Source: Prevotella sp. (GTDB lineage Bacteria; Bacteroidota; Bacteroidia; Bacteroidales; Bacteroidaceae). From it: a DNA stretch of 64,000 nucleotides. Of the stretch, positions 10,201 through 18,380 are shown one piece after another (the stretch's first letter is position 1; every line of letters starts with the position of its first letter). The position numbers were made by a program, and so were the translations under genes. Under the pieces are notes generated by a model that was given only the letters and a program-made list of their open reading frames with translations, had not been told where the DNA came from and did not search any database. The stretch is from NCBI GenBank assembly GCA_017474515.1, contig JAFVHN010000077.1, positions 1 to 64,000 of the forward strand, in the 5' to 3' direction.

Positions 10201-10350
10201 TGGCACAACGCCCTGCGCGGTGCCGACACCGGCCATGCCCCGTTTGGCGGCATCTGGACCAACGCCACCTACCGCACCAAGGGCGACGCGCTCATCAGCG
10301 CCGGATTGCTGGGCCCCTTGCAAATCACGTCGCCCGCCACCCTGCCTTAA
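7246..10350 (+). CDS. GH106-type glycoside hydrolase (alpha-L-rhamnosidase-like)
   Basis: This 1034-residue secreted protein has a signal peptide ending near FICDAS. The opening PARPWTFWYWMYGAVS, with DLKAMKDAGLEGCYLMPI, is characteristic of the large GH106 rhamnosidase-like family. A catalytic barrel spans roughly 20-640 and C-terminal beta-sandwich modules follow. The last ~130 residues (AHVWVNGTDCGILWTDPFEV) form a galactose-binding-like fold typical of these enzymes. GH106 enzymes release L-rhamnose from rhamnogalacturonan; I could not assign the catalytic acids. The gene begins 1 bp after the GH2 stop, so the two are almost certainly co-transcribed. Confidence 0.82.
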   Translation: MKKLLALFLLLPLSFICDASTLQSDEPARPWTFWYWMYGAVSAEGIRADLKAMKDAGLEGCYLMPIRGNQERPEHGGEAQQLSETFWKMVDLALQQADSLGLKMGIHICDGFALAGGPWITPEESMQKVIWADTLVVVGKRGQAAVALPPVKGHDGFFRDIATFAVSAEEPLPEPIITGTIAQDEGGTFRSREPGYIEFSYDEAQTVRCLEVIPSGNNLQAQRLLVQASDDGILFRNVRQLIPPRQGWQNTDCNYTFSLPETTATHFRFTWTPEGTEPGSEDLDAGKWAPTLKIKELRLSADPRIDLYEGKSGAVWRIAPRDTSAAVSANRRLPQVIPLTEGTRLPPGRWRILRFAHTSTAHSNATGGGAKGLECDKFSAQAVGKQLDNWYALFKQRPNSHVITCMHVDSWECGSQNWSAAFPDEFQKRRGYDLLPFMPVFAGIPMENDEQVLADIRQTIGDLLNDVFFTTVSARARRYGVQLSAESVAPTMVSDGMAHYRYADVPMGEFWLHSPTHDKPNDMLDAISSAHVYGKNIVQAEAFTEVRGVWNETPAMLKPLLDRQFALGVNRLFFHVFTHNPWPGRRPGMTLDGIGLFFQRDQTWFPEARALTDYITRCSQLLQKGRPVADIAVYTGEEMPRRALTPDRLVPMLPGLFGADRVASERRRLENAGCPMEESPVGVRHSAGILDLKDWVNALHGYQYDSMNPDALLQPFTHRLLVVPENAVVGPTARARIEELKRQGVAVIDRPFQGEDLSSFGIERDVILPENMAYTHRHNGEFGEIYFLSNQEARERTVTVSFRAGAYSDVAIYNPLTDRYTVIDGCPVNNPRTELSLTFPAYGSLFVCLSSGVDYRGADHRPVPVTTCLHQRRPTDNVSWKLTGGWDITFRENGLTLHTDTLFDWSRHPADSIRYFSGHARYATTLKIKGRPASTVLRLGTVCDVAHVWVNGTDCGILWTDPFEVDITPALRKGKNRLEIEVVNTWHNALRGADTGHAPFGGIWTNATYRTKGDALISAGLLGPLQITSPATLP

Positions 10351-10377
10351 CCCTTTTCAACCAATCATCATGCAATT

Positions 10378-11784
10378 ATGAAGAAACCCGCCATTGCCTT
10401 CCTCCTCTCCCTCTGCACCCTGATGGTGTGTGCCGAGGTGAAGTTGCCGCACTTTTTTGCCGACAACATGGTGCTCCAGCAACAGACCACCTGCCGCCTG
10501 TGGGGCACCGCCGCCAAGAACCGGGCCGTAAAGGTCACCACGTCGTGGAACGCCCGCACCTACACCGCCAAGGCCGGTGCCGACGGCGCTTTCCAAGTTG
10601 AAATAGAAACGCCCGCCGCCGGCGGTCCCTACAACGTCACCCTGAGCGACGGCCAGGAGCTGACGCTCGCCAACATCCTCATTGGCGAGGTGTGGATTTG
10701 CTCGGGGCAGTCGAACATGGAAATGCTCATGAAGGGCTACAAAGGGCAACCCGTGGAGGGGGCCACCGAGGACCTGCTGCAATGCGCCGACGACGGTTTG
10801 CGGCTCTTCACCGTGAAGCGCCACGCCGCCCTGCAGCCCGCCGCCGACGTGGACGGCCAGTGGCTGCCCGCCGCCACGCCGAGCGTGCGCAACTTCTCGG
10901 CCACCGCCTACTACTTCGGCCGCGCCCTGCGCCGACAGCTCGGCGTGCCCGTGGGGCTCATCGTGACGGCCTGGGGCGGCTCAGCCTGCGAAGCGTGGAT
11001 GAAGGGCGAGTGGCTGAAAGCCTTCCCCCAGGTGGAATTGCCCAAAGACGCCGACGACGTTGACAAGCGCCAGCAACGCTGCCCCACCGCCCTCTGGAAC
11101 GGGCAGCTCAGCCCCCTGGTGGGCATGGCCATGCGCGGGGTGATATGGTACCAGGGCGAGGACAACGTGCCGCGCCAGGCCTTCTACGCCCCGCTCATGA
11201 AAACCATGGTGGAGGGCTGGCGCAGCGAATGGAAACGCGGGAACTTTCCGTTCTATTATTGCCAGATAGCGCCGTTCCCCTACGACGAAACCGACTGGGC
11301 CATCTACAACAGCGCACTCCTTCGAGAGCAGCAGGCCAGGGTGGAAACGCTGGTTGACAACTGCCGCATGGCGGTGCTCCTGGACTGCGGTCTGAACTTC
11401 TGCATCCATCCGCGCAAGAAGCGGCTGGCCGGCGAACGCCTCGCCCTGCTGGCACTCGCCGGCACCTACGGCGTGGAGGGGCTGCCCGATTTTGCCGCCT
11501 ACGAGAGCGTGAAGTTCCAGGGCGACACCGCCGTGGTGGCCTTCAGCCGAAGCCGCGAATGGGTGTATTTCGAGAACGGGCCGCATAGTAGCAACTTCGA
11601 GGTGGCCGGGCCCGACAGGGTGTTCCATCACGCCGACGCCTGGGTGGACCGCAACCGCGTCTATGTGGTCAGCCCCGAGGTGAAGGAGCCCGTGGCCGTA
11701 AGATATGCCTTCCACGACTGGGTGGTGGGCGACCTTATGCACGACGGCCTGCCCGTAAGCTCGTTCCGCACCGACGACTGGTAG
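10378..11784 (+). CDS. Sialate O-acetylesterase-like SGNH hydrolase
   Basis: This 468-residue secreted esterase has a signal peptide ending at VCAEV. The block-I motif GEVWICSGQSNME carries the nucleophile Ser112. The late block CIHPRKKRLAGERLA supplies His344, and Asp is in LLDCGLNF just before it. The N-terminal ~100 residues are the usual beta-sandwich (FFADNMVLQQ). The family removes O-acetyl groups from sugars. Next to a GH106 and a GH78 gene, deacetylation of pectic rhamnogalacturonan is more likely than sialic acid, but that is inference. It lies 27 bp after the GH106 gene. Confidence 0.87.
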   Translation: MKKPAIAFLLSLCTLMVCAEVKLPHFFADNMVLQQQTTCRLWGTAAKNRAVKVTTSWNARTYTAKAGADGAFQVEIETPAAGGPYNVTLSDGQELTLANILIGEVWICSGQSNMEMLMKGYKGQPVEGATEDLLQCADDGLRLFTVKRHAALQPAADVDGQWLPAATPSVRNFSATAYYFGRALRRQLGVPVGLIVTAWGGSACEAWMKGEWLKAFPQVELPKDADDVDKRQQRCPTALWNGQLSPLVGMAMRGVIWYQGEDNVPRQAFYAPLMKTMVEGWRSEWKRGNFPFYYCQIAPFPYDETDWAIYNSALLREQQARVETLVDNCRMAVLLDCGLNFCIHPRKKRLAGERLALLALAGTYGVEGLPDFAAYESVKFQGDTAVVAFSRSREWVYFENGPHSSNFEVAGPDRVFHHADAWVDRNRVYVVSPEVKEPVAVRYAFHDWVVGDLMHDGLPVSSFRTDDW

Positions 11785-11800
11785 GCCGCAATGCCTTTTA

Positions 11801-12001
11801 AAATGTTAAAATGTAAAGATTTTTCAAACACCCGCATGGCTTGACCGCAAATTTCAAGGCGAAAAACGCCATTTTCCGAGGAGAGATCTTGAAGATTGAG
11901 GCGAGAAATTTGCGGTCAAACCAAGCGCGATTTTAAAGCCGCTGATTATCAATGATTTACAAAACGCTTCCAAAAGTGTTAAAATGTAAAGATTTTTTAC
12001 C
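11801..12001. repeat. Composite palindromic element, copy A (subtype 2)
   Basis: Terminal direct repeats of the type GTTAAAATGTAAAGATTTTT lie at about 11805-11824 and 11978-11997. The inner inverted repeat spans 11841-11920 with TTGACCGCAAATTTC paired to GAAATTTGCGGTCAA. GATTATCAATGATTTACAAA (11944-11963) forms the side spacer. The element resembles copy E at 43948-44157 in every part. Its spacer contains the ATG that opens the long frame of the downstream GH78 gene. Confidence 0.85.
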
Positions 12002-15000
12002 AAAAAAGGGGGGCTTTTTTTGGGGGGGAGATTCTAGATTTTCTAGATTATCTAGAGCTTCTAGAGATTCTAGATTATCTAGAGATTCTAGATTATCTAG
12101 AGTTTCCAGGGCCTTGCCGCTCCTCTTGTTTTTCCTCTTTTCCCTGGCCGCGCAGGCCGACGGCTACCGCCCCGCCGACGTGGTGTGGACCGAGCAGAGC
12201 CGGAACAGCAGCCAGTCGATGCCCTGCGGCGGACACGACGTGGGCATGAACGTATGGGTGGAGCAGGGCGACGTGCTCATGTATGTGGCGCAAAGCGGAT
12301 GGTTCGACGAGAACAACACGCTGCTGAAGGCCGGGCGATGGCGGCTCCACATCGAGGGCAACCCCTTCAGCCAGGGCGATTTCCGGCAGGTGCTGTGCCT
12401 CGACGAAGGCGCCATCACCATCAGCGGCGCAGGCGTGGAGGTCAGGCTCTGGGCCGACGTGGACCAGCCCTGCGTGTTCATGCAGATGAGCGGACGCGGG
12501 CAGAAGGCCACGCTGAGCTACGAGAGCTGGCGATGGCGCGACCGGCCGCTTACGAAGGCGGAGTGCCAGCAGTGCTCCTACAAGTGGGTGCTGCCCGAAG
12601 GCACGGTGACACGCGCCGACTCCATCGTGGCACGGCCCCACGAACTGCTGTTCTTCCACCACAACCCGTCGGCCACCGTGTTCGACTTCACCACGCGCCG
12701 CGAACGCATGGACGCCGACGGCCTCAGCCTCTTTAACCCCCTGGCCGGACGACTGATGGGCGGCGTGATGAGGGCCAAGGACTTCACCCTGACTTCGTGT
12801 TCCGACGGACAATATGCCGCCACCGACCACCGCAGCTGGCACTACGAGGGCCGACTGGGGCGAAACACCGTGGTGACCATCAGCCTGCCCTTCGTACACC
12901 GGCAAGACCTGCAGGGCGACACTCCGCCCACGGCCTCCGACTCGAAGAAGCGCAGCCAGCAATGGTGGCACCAGTTCTGGCAACGCAGCTGGATTACGGC
13001 CACCGGCACCGACAACACCCTGCTCACGGCCCTGCGCAACTATGAGCTCATGCGATTCATGCTCGGATGCAATGCCCGCGGAGAGTGGCCCACCAAGTTC
13101 AACGGCGGACTGTTCACCTTCGACCCGGTGTATGTGGACCAAGAAACGCCTTTCACTCCCGACTACCGCAAATGGGGCGGCGGAACCATGACGGCGCAGA
13201 ACCAGCGACTCGTGTATTGGCCCATGCTGAAGAGCGGCGACACCGACCTCATGGCCGCACAACTGGACACCTATCTCAGGATGTTGCCAAACGCCGTGGC
13301 GTGGTCAAAACGCCACTGGGGGCACGGCGGAGCATGCTTTACCGAGCAGACGGAAAACTTCGGGCTTCCCAACCCGGCGGAATATGGCAAGCACCGCGAC
13401 GGCGACGACTGGGGCGTGGAGCGCAATGCCTGGCTGGAATATGAGTGGGACACGGCGCTCGAGTTCTGCATGATGGCACTCACGGCCCACCGCTACACGG
13501 GGCAGGACATAGCGAAATATGAACCGCTCGTTGAGGAGTGCCTGAAGTTCTTCGACCTGCACTACCAATACCTGGCACGGCAACGGGGGGCAAAGGCCCT
13601 CAACGCCGAGGGGAAGCTGGTCATCTATCCCGGCTCGGCCTGCGAGACTTACAAAATGGCCTATAACCCCGCCAGCACCATTGCCGCCCTGCGCACGGTG
13701 ACGGCGGCATGGAAAGACTATCTGGCCGAAGGAAATGGCAACGCGGCGTGGGCCGACAGCCTCTTGACGCGGTTGCCCGAGGTGCCGCTGAGAACCATCG
13801 GCGGCGACACCTGCATAGCGCCGGCAACGGTCTGGGAGCGCATACAAAACACGGAGACGCCGCAGCTCTATCCCGTCTTCCCCTGGCGCATCTACGGAGT
13901 GGGGCGGCCGGGGCTGCAGATTGCCCGCAACACCTGGGAAAAAGACGCACACGCCATCGACATGCGCAGCACCAAAGGATGGAAACAAGACAACATCTGG
14001 GCGGCATGCCTCGGGCTGACCGATGAGGCCAAAAGGCTCATGGCGGAGAAACTTTCCGACGGGCCTTACCGATTTACCGCCTTCTGGGACCCGGGATTCG
14101 ACTGGGCACCCGACATGAACCGGGGCGGGGCGGCAATGATTGGCGTGCAAGAGATGCTGTTGCAAGAGGATGCCGACGGGCGGCTATTACCCTTCGCGGC
14201 ATGGCCCAGGGAATGGGACGTCAGCTTCAAATTGCACGCCTCGGGCGGAAGAACCGTGGAGGGAACGATGAAAAACGGCCGGCAAACAGTTGTAGTGACC
14301 GGGCTCGACGGCAAGAAAACAACCCTCTCGGAACCGACCGACGGGGCCTCTTCACTGAGAGTGACGCGCCAGACCTGCAACTATCAGGAGGAGGACGCTA
14401 CGGTGAGCGGCACGCCTTTCGTGGGATGGCAGATGGAAAGCACGCGGCAAGACGACCGGCAGACGGCCTACCAAATCGTAGTGACAAGAAGAAAAGACGG
14501 GAAAACGATCTGCGACACCGGGCGCAGGGACGGTTCGCAAAGCCAGCACGTCGCCCTGCCAGCCCTGGCAACGTGCAGCAGCGGATATGAATGGAAAGTG
14601 CGGGTGTGGGACAAAGACAACGTGCCCTCGCCCTGGAGCAAGGGACAAGTCATCCGCACGGCGACAAACTTCGGACAGGCTCAATGGATTGGCGCCATCA
14701 CAAAACGCGACGCACACATTCCCGAAGGGCGGTGGAGCAACGAGGTGTATCGCAAAGACAGCGTGCAACAGAAATGGAAAGACGTGGACACGTTGTCGGC
14801 ACGAAGCATCGTCATGGAAAAAACGTTCCGGGCCGAACGCTGGCCCGCCACCGACGCACAACTGGCCATCTGCGGGCTGGGACACTACATCGTGTATATC
14901 AACGGCCAACGGGTGGGAAGCGACGAGTTTGCACCCCTTTGGAGCGAATACAACCGAACGGTTTATTACAACATCCTCGACGCTACTCCTTATATAAAAC

Positions 15001-17000
15001 AGGGCGAGAACGTTGTCAGCGTGGTGCTCGGAAACGGGTTCTACAACGTGCAACGCGGAGAAAGATATAGCAAGCTGCAAGCGTCGTTCGGACCGCCGAA
15101 ACTGCTCTTGCGCCTCGACATCACCGCCGACGGCAGGGAGTCAACGGCGCTCGTGAGCAACAACACCTGGACGTGGAGACCGGGGCCGGTGACGTTCAAT
15201 AGCATCTATGGCGGCGAAAGCTATGACGCAAGGCTGGAAACGACGGGAATGACGGGCGGAAACATCAGGCCGGAAGAGGGCCGGAAAGCGGTGGTGGTGG
15301 AGGCACCACGGGGCACACTCGTGGCGCAGGAAGCACCGCCCGTGCGCATCATACAACGGCTGGAGGCGGCAAAAAGGCTGACCGTAAACGGCGACTCCAT
15401 AGACGCGGCATCGCGGCAAACGCGGAGGCAGGTGGACCCCTCGGTCATGGTCTTCGACATGGGGCAGAACCTCTCGGGATTTCCTGAAATCAACGTCAAG
15501 GGGAAAGCCGGGCAGAAGGTCACCATCCTCGTGGGCGAAACGCTCACGCGGCAGGGCGTATGCAACCAGGCGCAGACCGGGCGACAGCACTTCTATGAAT
15601 ACACGTTGCGGGGAAACGCGGGCGGAGAAACATGGCATCCGGCTTTCTCCTATTACGGATTCAGGTATGTTCAAATAGAAGGGGCGGTCATGGAAAACGA
15701 GCCCAACCCCGCGGGACTTCCCGTGGTGAGCGGGTTAAGAAGCTGTTTCGTGCATAGCGCGGCACGGCCGACGTCGGCGTTTGAGTGCAGCAACGACCTT
15801 TTCACGCAGACCCACCGGCTGATAGAAATGGCGGAGCGAAGCAACATGCACGCCGTATTGACCGACTGCCCGCACCGCGAAAAGCTGGGATGGCTGGAGC
15901 AAGACCACCTGTGCGGACCCTCTTTGCTCGACAATTTCCAGATGGGAAGCTACATTCCGAAGGTAATGCGCGACATGGCCGACGCCCAGAAAGCCAACGG
16001 CATGGTGCCAACGACGGCGCCGCAATACGTGTCGTTCGGAAACCTTTTCGACGATTCGCCAGAATGGGGAAGCACCATCGTCATCCTGCCGTTCATGTAT
16101 TACCGGCACTATGGCGACAGCTCGCTCATCGAAAAATACTACGAGCCCATGCGCCGATACGTGGACTACCTCACCACAAGGGCCGACGGCGGCATCGTGA
16201 GCCACGGACTGGGCGACTGGTACGACCACGGCCCGGGTCGTGCCGGCTTTTCCAAGAACACGCCGGTGCCGCTGGTGGCCACGGCCCACTACATTTTCGA
16301 CCTCCAGCTGATTTCCACCGCGGCACGCATGACGGGCCATAAAGCCGATGCTGAAAAATACCGCGCACTGCTCGAAGAAGTAAAAAACGCCTTCCAAAAA
16401 GAGTTCTATCACCCCGAAGAAGGCTTTTACGGCACGGGAAGCCAGGCCAGCAACGCTTTGCCCGTGTTCCTCGGACTGGCTCCCGACAACAGGACCATGG
16501 AGCACCTGAAAGCCGACATCCGCCAGCACGGATGCCGGCTGACGACGGGCGACGTGGGAAACCGGTACCTTTTCCAGGCGCTGGCACGGAACGGGGAAAA
16601 CGAACTTCTCTACAACATGCTCAACCACTACGACGTGCCGGGCTACGGCTACCAGATAGCGCAGGGCGCCACGACGCTCACCGAACAATGGGACCCGAAG
16701 ATGGGAGCCTCGCAAAACCACTTCATGATGGGACAAATCGACGAGTGGTTGTTTGCCTCGCTCGCCGGAATAGGACAGGAAGAGGGCACCGCGGGCATGC
16801 GGCAACTCGTCATCAATCCGCAACTTCCCACCGGCCTAAAATGGGTGAAAGCCCACGTGGAAACGCTCTACGGAAAGGTAAAAGTGGAAGCGTCGCACAC
16901 GGAAATCACCGTTGACATTCCCATAGGCTGCCAGGCCCGCATCCGTGCCGGAGAACAATGGCACCGCGTCGGCTCCGGACACTGGCATTTCGACTTCTGA
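11952..17000 (+). CDS. Fusion of a DUF5703-like/toroid protein and a GH78 alpha-L-rhamnosidase
   Basis: The open frame is 1682 codons, about twice the usual GH78 length. Residues ~70-790 resemble the DUF5703-containing proteins that accompany rhamnosidases in Bacteroidota (WTEQSRNSSQSMPCGGHDVG, then an alpha-toroid-like region). From ~803 a complete GH78 follows: an Fn3-like domain, the AQWIGAI and GSDEFAPLWSEYNRTVYYN segments, general acid Glu1310 in DCPHREKLGW, and Glu1578 in LTEQWDP. The signal peptide core LPLLLFFLFSLAAQADG sits at residues ~55-71. The first ATG lies in a repeat element, and residues 27-54 are encoded by a 9 bp tandem array, so the true start is unclear; TTG at 12114 is one in-frame alternative. 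It is the last gene of the enzyme run. Confidence 0.85.
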   Translation: MIYKTLPKVLKCKDFLPKKGGFFWGGDSRFSRLSRASRDSRLSRDSRLSRVSRALPLLLFFLFSLAAQADGYRPADVVWTEQSRNSSQSMPCGGHDVGMNVWVEQGDVLMYVAQSGWFDENNTLLKAGRWRLHIEGNPFSQGDFRQVLCLDEGAITISGAGVEVRLWADVDQPCVFMQMSGRGQKATLSYESWRWRDRPLTKAECQQCSYKWVLPEGTVTRADSIVARPHELLFFHHNPSATVFDFTTRRERMDADGLSLFNPLAGRLMGGVMRAKDFTLTSCSDGQYAATDHRSWHYEGRLGRNTVVTISLPFVHRQDLQGDTPPTASDSKKRSQQWWHQFWQRSWITATGTDNTLLTALRNYELMRFMLGCNARGEWPTKFNGGLFTFDPVYVDQETPFTPDYRKWGGGTMTAQNQRLVYWPMLKSGDTDLMAAQLDTYLRMLPNAVAWSKRHWGHGGACFTEQTENFGLPNPAEYGKHRDGDDWGVERNAWLEYEWDTALEFCMMALTAHRYTGQDIAKYEPLVEECLKFFDLHYQYLARQRGAKALNAEGKLVIYPGSACETYKMAYNPASTIAALRTVTAAWKDYLAEGNGNAAWADSLLTRLPEVPLRTIGGDTCIAPATVWERIQNTETPQLYPVFPWRIYGVGRPGLQIARNTWEKDAHAIDMRSTKGWKQDNIWAACLGLTDEAKRLMAEKLSDGPYRFTAFWDPGFDWAPDMNRGGAAMIGVQEMLLQEDADGRLLPFAAWPREWDVSFKLHASGGRTVEGTMKNGRQTVVVTGLDGKKTTLSEPTDGASSLRVTRQTCNYQEEDATVSGTPFVGWQMESTRQDDRQTAYQIVVTRRKDGKTICDTGRRDGSQSQHVALPALATCSSGYEWKVRVWDKDNVPSPWSKGQVIRTATNFGQAQWIGAITKRDAHIPEGRWSNEVYRKDSVQQKWKDVDTLSARSIVMEKTFRAERWPATDAQLAICGLGHYIVYINGQRVGSDEFAPLWSEYNRTVYYNILDATPYIKQGENVVSVVLGNGFYNVQRGERYSKLQASFGPPKLLLRLDITADGRESTALVSNNTWTWRPGPVTFNSIYGGESYDARLETTGMTGGNIRPEEGRKAVVVEAPRGTLVAQEAPPVRIIQRLEAAKRLTVNGDSIDAASRQTRRQVDPSVMVFDMGQNLSGFPEINVKGKAGQKVTILVGETLTRQGVCNQAQTGRQHFYEYTLRGNAGGETWHPAFSYYGFRYVQIEGAVMENEPNPAGLPVVSGLRSCFVHSAARPTSAFECSNDLFTQTHRLIEMAERSNMHAVLTDCPHREKLGWLEQDHLCGPSLLDNFQMGSYIPKVMRDMADAQKANGMVPTTAPQYVSFGNLFDDSPEWGSTIVILPFMYYRHYGDSSLIEKYYEPMRRYVDYLTTRADGGIVSHGLGDWYDHGPGRAGFSKNTPVPLVATAHYIFDLQLISTAARMTGHKADAEKYRALLEEVKNAFQKEFYHPEEGFYGTGSQASNALPVFLGLAPDNRTMEHLKADIRQHGCRLTTGDVGNRYLFQALARNGENELLYNMLNHYDVPGYGYQIAQGATTLTEQWDPKMGASQNHFMMGQIDEWLFASLAGIGQEEGTAGMRQLVINPQLPTGLKWVKAHVETLYGKVKVEASHTEITVDIPIGCQARIRAGEQWHRVGSGHWHFDF
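12002..12028 (+). repeat. Consecutive homopolymer tracts A6-G6-C-T7-G7
   Basis: A6 (12002-12007), G6 (12008-12013), T7 (12015-12021) and G7 (12022-12028) follow one another within the open frame upstream of the GH78 fusion's signal peptide. Such tracts are prone to slippage. Confidence 0.9.
12031..12111 (+). repeat. 9 bp tandem array, TCTAGAnnn type, in frame
   Basis: Nine units of 9 bp built on nnTCTAGAn follow each other without a break. In the frame of the downstream gene they read as repeated Ser-Arg-X triplets (X is Phe, Leu, Ala, Asp or Val). The same unit forms an intergenic array at 52818-52889. Confidence 0.92.
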
Positions 17001-17033
17001 CCCCCTGTGGCCCGAAAAAACAATTTCACCTTG

Positions 17034-17072
17034 AAGTTCAGGAGTTCAGGAGTACAGGAGTTCAGACGATAC
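17034..17072. repeat. Left-arm array of the GGAGTTCA family
   Basis: Four GAGTTCAG/GAGTACAG units end in TTCAGACGATACT and are followed by GGCGGCAGCC, the inverse of the GGCTGCCGC seen beside the array near 2960. No inverse arm lies nearby. Confidence 0.7.
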
Positions 17073-17127
17073 TGATGGCGGCAGCCTTTTTCAACTTTTC
17101 AATTTTTTCAACTTTTCAATTTTAATA

Positions 17128-17886
17128 ATGGAAATTTTCACCCGCTCTCGCCTTCTCCTCGGCGCCCCTGCCCTTGAGCAGTTGCAAAACGCCCGAGTCA
17201 TACTTTTCGGCGTGGGAGGCGTTGGCTCATGGTGCGCCGAGGCACTCATCCGCAACGGCGTGGGACACCTCACCATTGTTGACAACGACAACGTCGCCCC
17301 CTCGAACATCAACCGCCAACTGATGGCCACCACCAAGACCGTGGGACAAAGCAAGGTGGCCGTGCTCAGGCAGCGCCTCCTCGACATCAACCCGCAGGCC
17401 GACATCGTGGCCCGCCACGAATGTTTCTGCCAACAGACCGCCGCCGACTTCCCCCTCGACGGCTACGACGCCATTATCGACGCCATCGACTCCCTGGCCG
17501 ACAAAGCCCTGCTCATAGGCATGGCCACCCGCACAAAAGCCTTCTTCGTAAGTTCCATGGGCGCAGCATTGAAAATGGACCCGGGGCACATACAGGTGGC
17601 CGAATTCTGGAAGGTGAAGGGATGCCCCCTGGCCCGCGCCCTGCGGCAACGCTTCAAGAAGGAAAAGGCGTTCCCGGCCCGGAAATTCCAATGCGTGTTC
17701 AGCGACGAACTATTGAAAAACAAACCCGAAGAAGTCGTCCCGCCCTCCTCCGACGCCGGCACGGCCGCCGGCCGCCAAAAGCCCGCCAACGGCTCATTGG
17801 TCCACATCACCGGCATTTTCGGCTTCACCCTGGCAGCCCTCGTCACCGAGCACCTGGTCACCCCTTCCGCCAAAAACCTACCGTAA
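17128..17886 (+). CDS. tcdA: tRNA threonylcarbamoyladenosine dehydratase
   Basis: This 252-residue ThiF/E1-like enzyme cyclises t6A37 of tRNA to ct6A in an ATP-dependent step. The nucleotide-binding loop is FGVGGVGSWCAEALIRNGVG (about 31-50), followed by IVDNDNVAPSNINRQL, typical of TcdA. DAIDSLADKALLI and VSSMGAALKMDP complete the fold. Length is close to the family norm. It stands alone on the + strand, after a GGAGTTCA array and an AT-rich leader; I saw no clear -7 box. Confidence 0.92.
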   Translation: MEIFTRSRLLLGAPALEQLQNARVILFGVGGVGSWCAEALIRNGVGHLTIVDNDNVAPSNINRQLMATTKTVGQSKVAVLRQRLLDINPQADIVARHECFCQQTAADFPLDGYDAIIDAIDSLADKALLIGMATRTKAFFVSSMGAALKMDPGHIQVAEFWKVKGCPLARALRQRFKKEKAFPARKFQCVFSDELLKNKPEEVVPPSSDAGTAAGRQKPANGSLVHITGIFGFTLAALVTEHLVTPSAKNLP

Positions 17887-17983
17887 ATTGCAAATGTATT
17901 GCGTAAAAAACACAAATTCATACAACAATCCTGCCGTTTCATACAACGCGGCAGGATTTTCTTTTTCATCTCAAAAAGGAAAA

Positions 17984-17991
17984 CTACTTTT
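17984..17991 (+). promoter_or_regulatory. -7 box (TACTTTTG) of the LytTR cassette
   Basis: TACTTTTG fits TAnnTTTG and lies 31 bp before the first gene of the three-gene cassette. Confidence 0.5.
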
Positions 17992-18022
17992 GCACCGCTT
18001 TTAAAGACAAAATGTTTTTAAG

Positions 18023-18379
18023 ATGAAAAAGATGATTGTTTTCTTGATGATTGCGCTCATGAGCGTGATGGCATCAACGCCCGCCAGTGCGACAACCGGC
18101 ACAACGACCTCCGGCAACCCCATTCCCCAAAACGTGGTGGTGAAGCAGACAACCCACTTCAACGACGGCCGCACGCTCATCCTTTATTACAAGAAGAGCG
18201 GCTCGCAGGTGGAGGTCTATTCGCCTTGCAACGACAAGGACTACAGCATGAGCGACGCCTCGAAAATCAACTCCACCAACTTCGAGGTGGTTGACAAAGT
18301 GGAGGGAAAACTCTACCGAAAGGCAACGCTGGGCGAGGTCGCCAGAATCATCAAGCAACTGGTGAACAAATACCTCTGA
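18023..18379 (+). CDS. Small secreted protein of unknown function
   Basis: This 118-residue protein has a signal peptide (MIVFLMIALMSVMASTPASA). The mature ~95 residues include a Thr/Gly-rich start and a beta-rich middle (VVVKQTTHFNDGRTLILYYK), then a helical tail (LGEVARIIKQLVNKYL). I do not recognise a family. It is the first gene of a tight cassette: the LytTR gene starts one base after its stop. Expression together with a LytTR regulator and a membrane protein suggests an envelope-linked role, which is inference. Confidence 0.7.
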   Translation: MKKMIVFLMIALMSVMASTPASATTGTTTSGNPIPQNVVVKQTTHFNDGRTLILYYKKSGSQVEVYSPCNDKDYSMSDASKINSTNFEVVDKVEGKLYRKATLGEVARIIKQLVNKYL

Positions 18380-18380
18380 C

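Noticed and set aside
11952..12116. ATG 11952 as a secure start of the GH78 fusion
   Set aside because: It lies in a repeat element shared with five other gaps, so the evidence for it is weak. I kept the frame coordinates but flagged the start as unclear.
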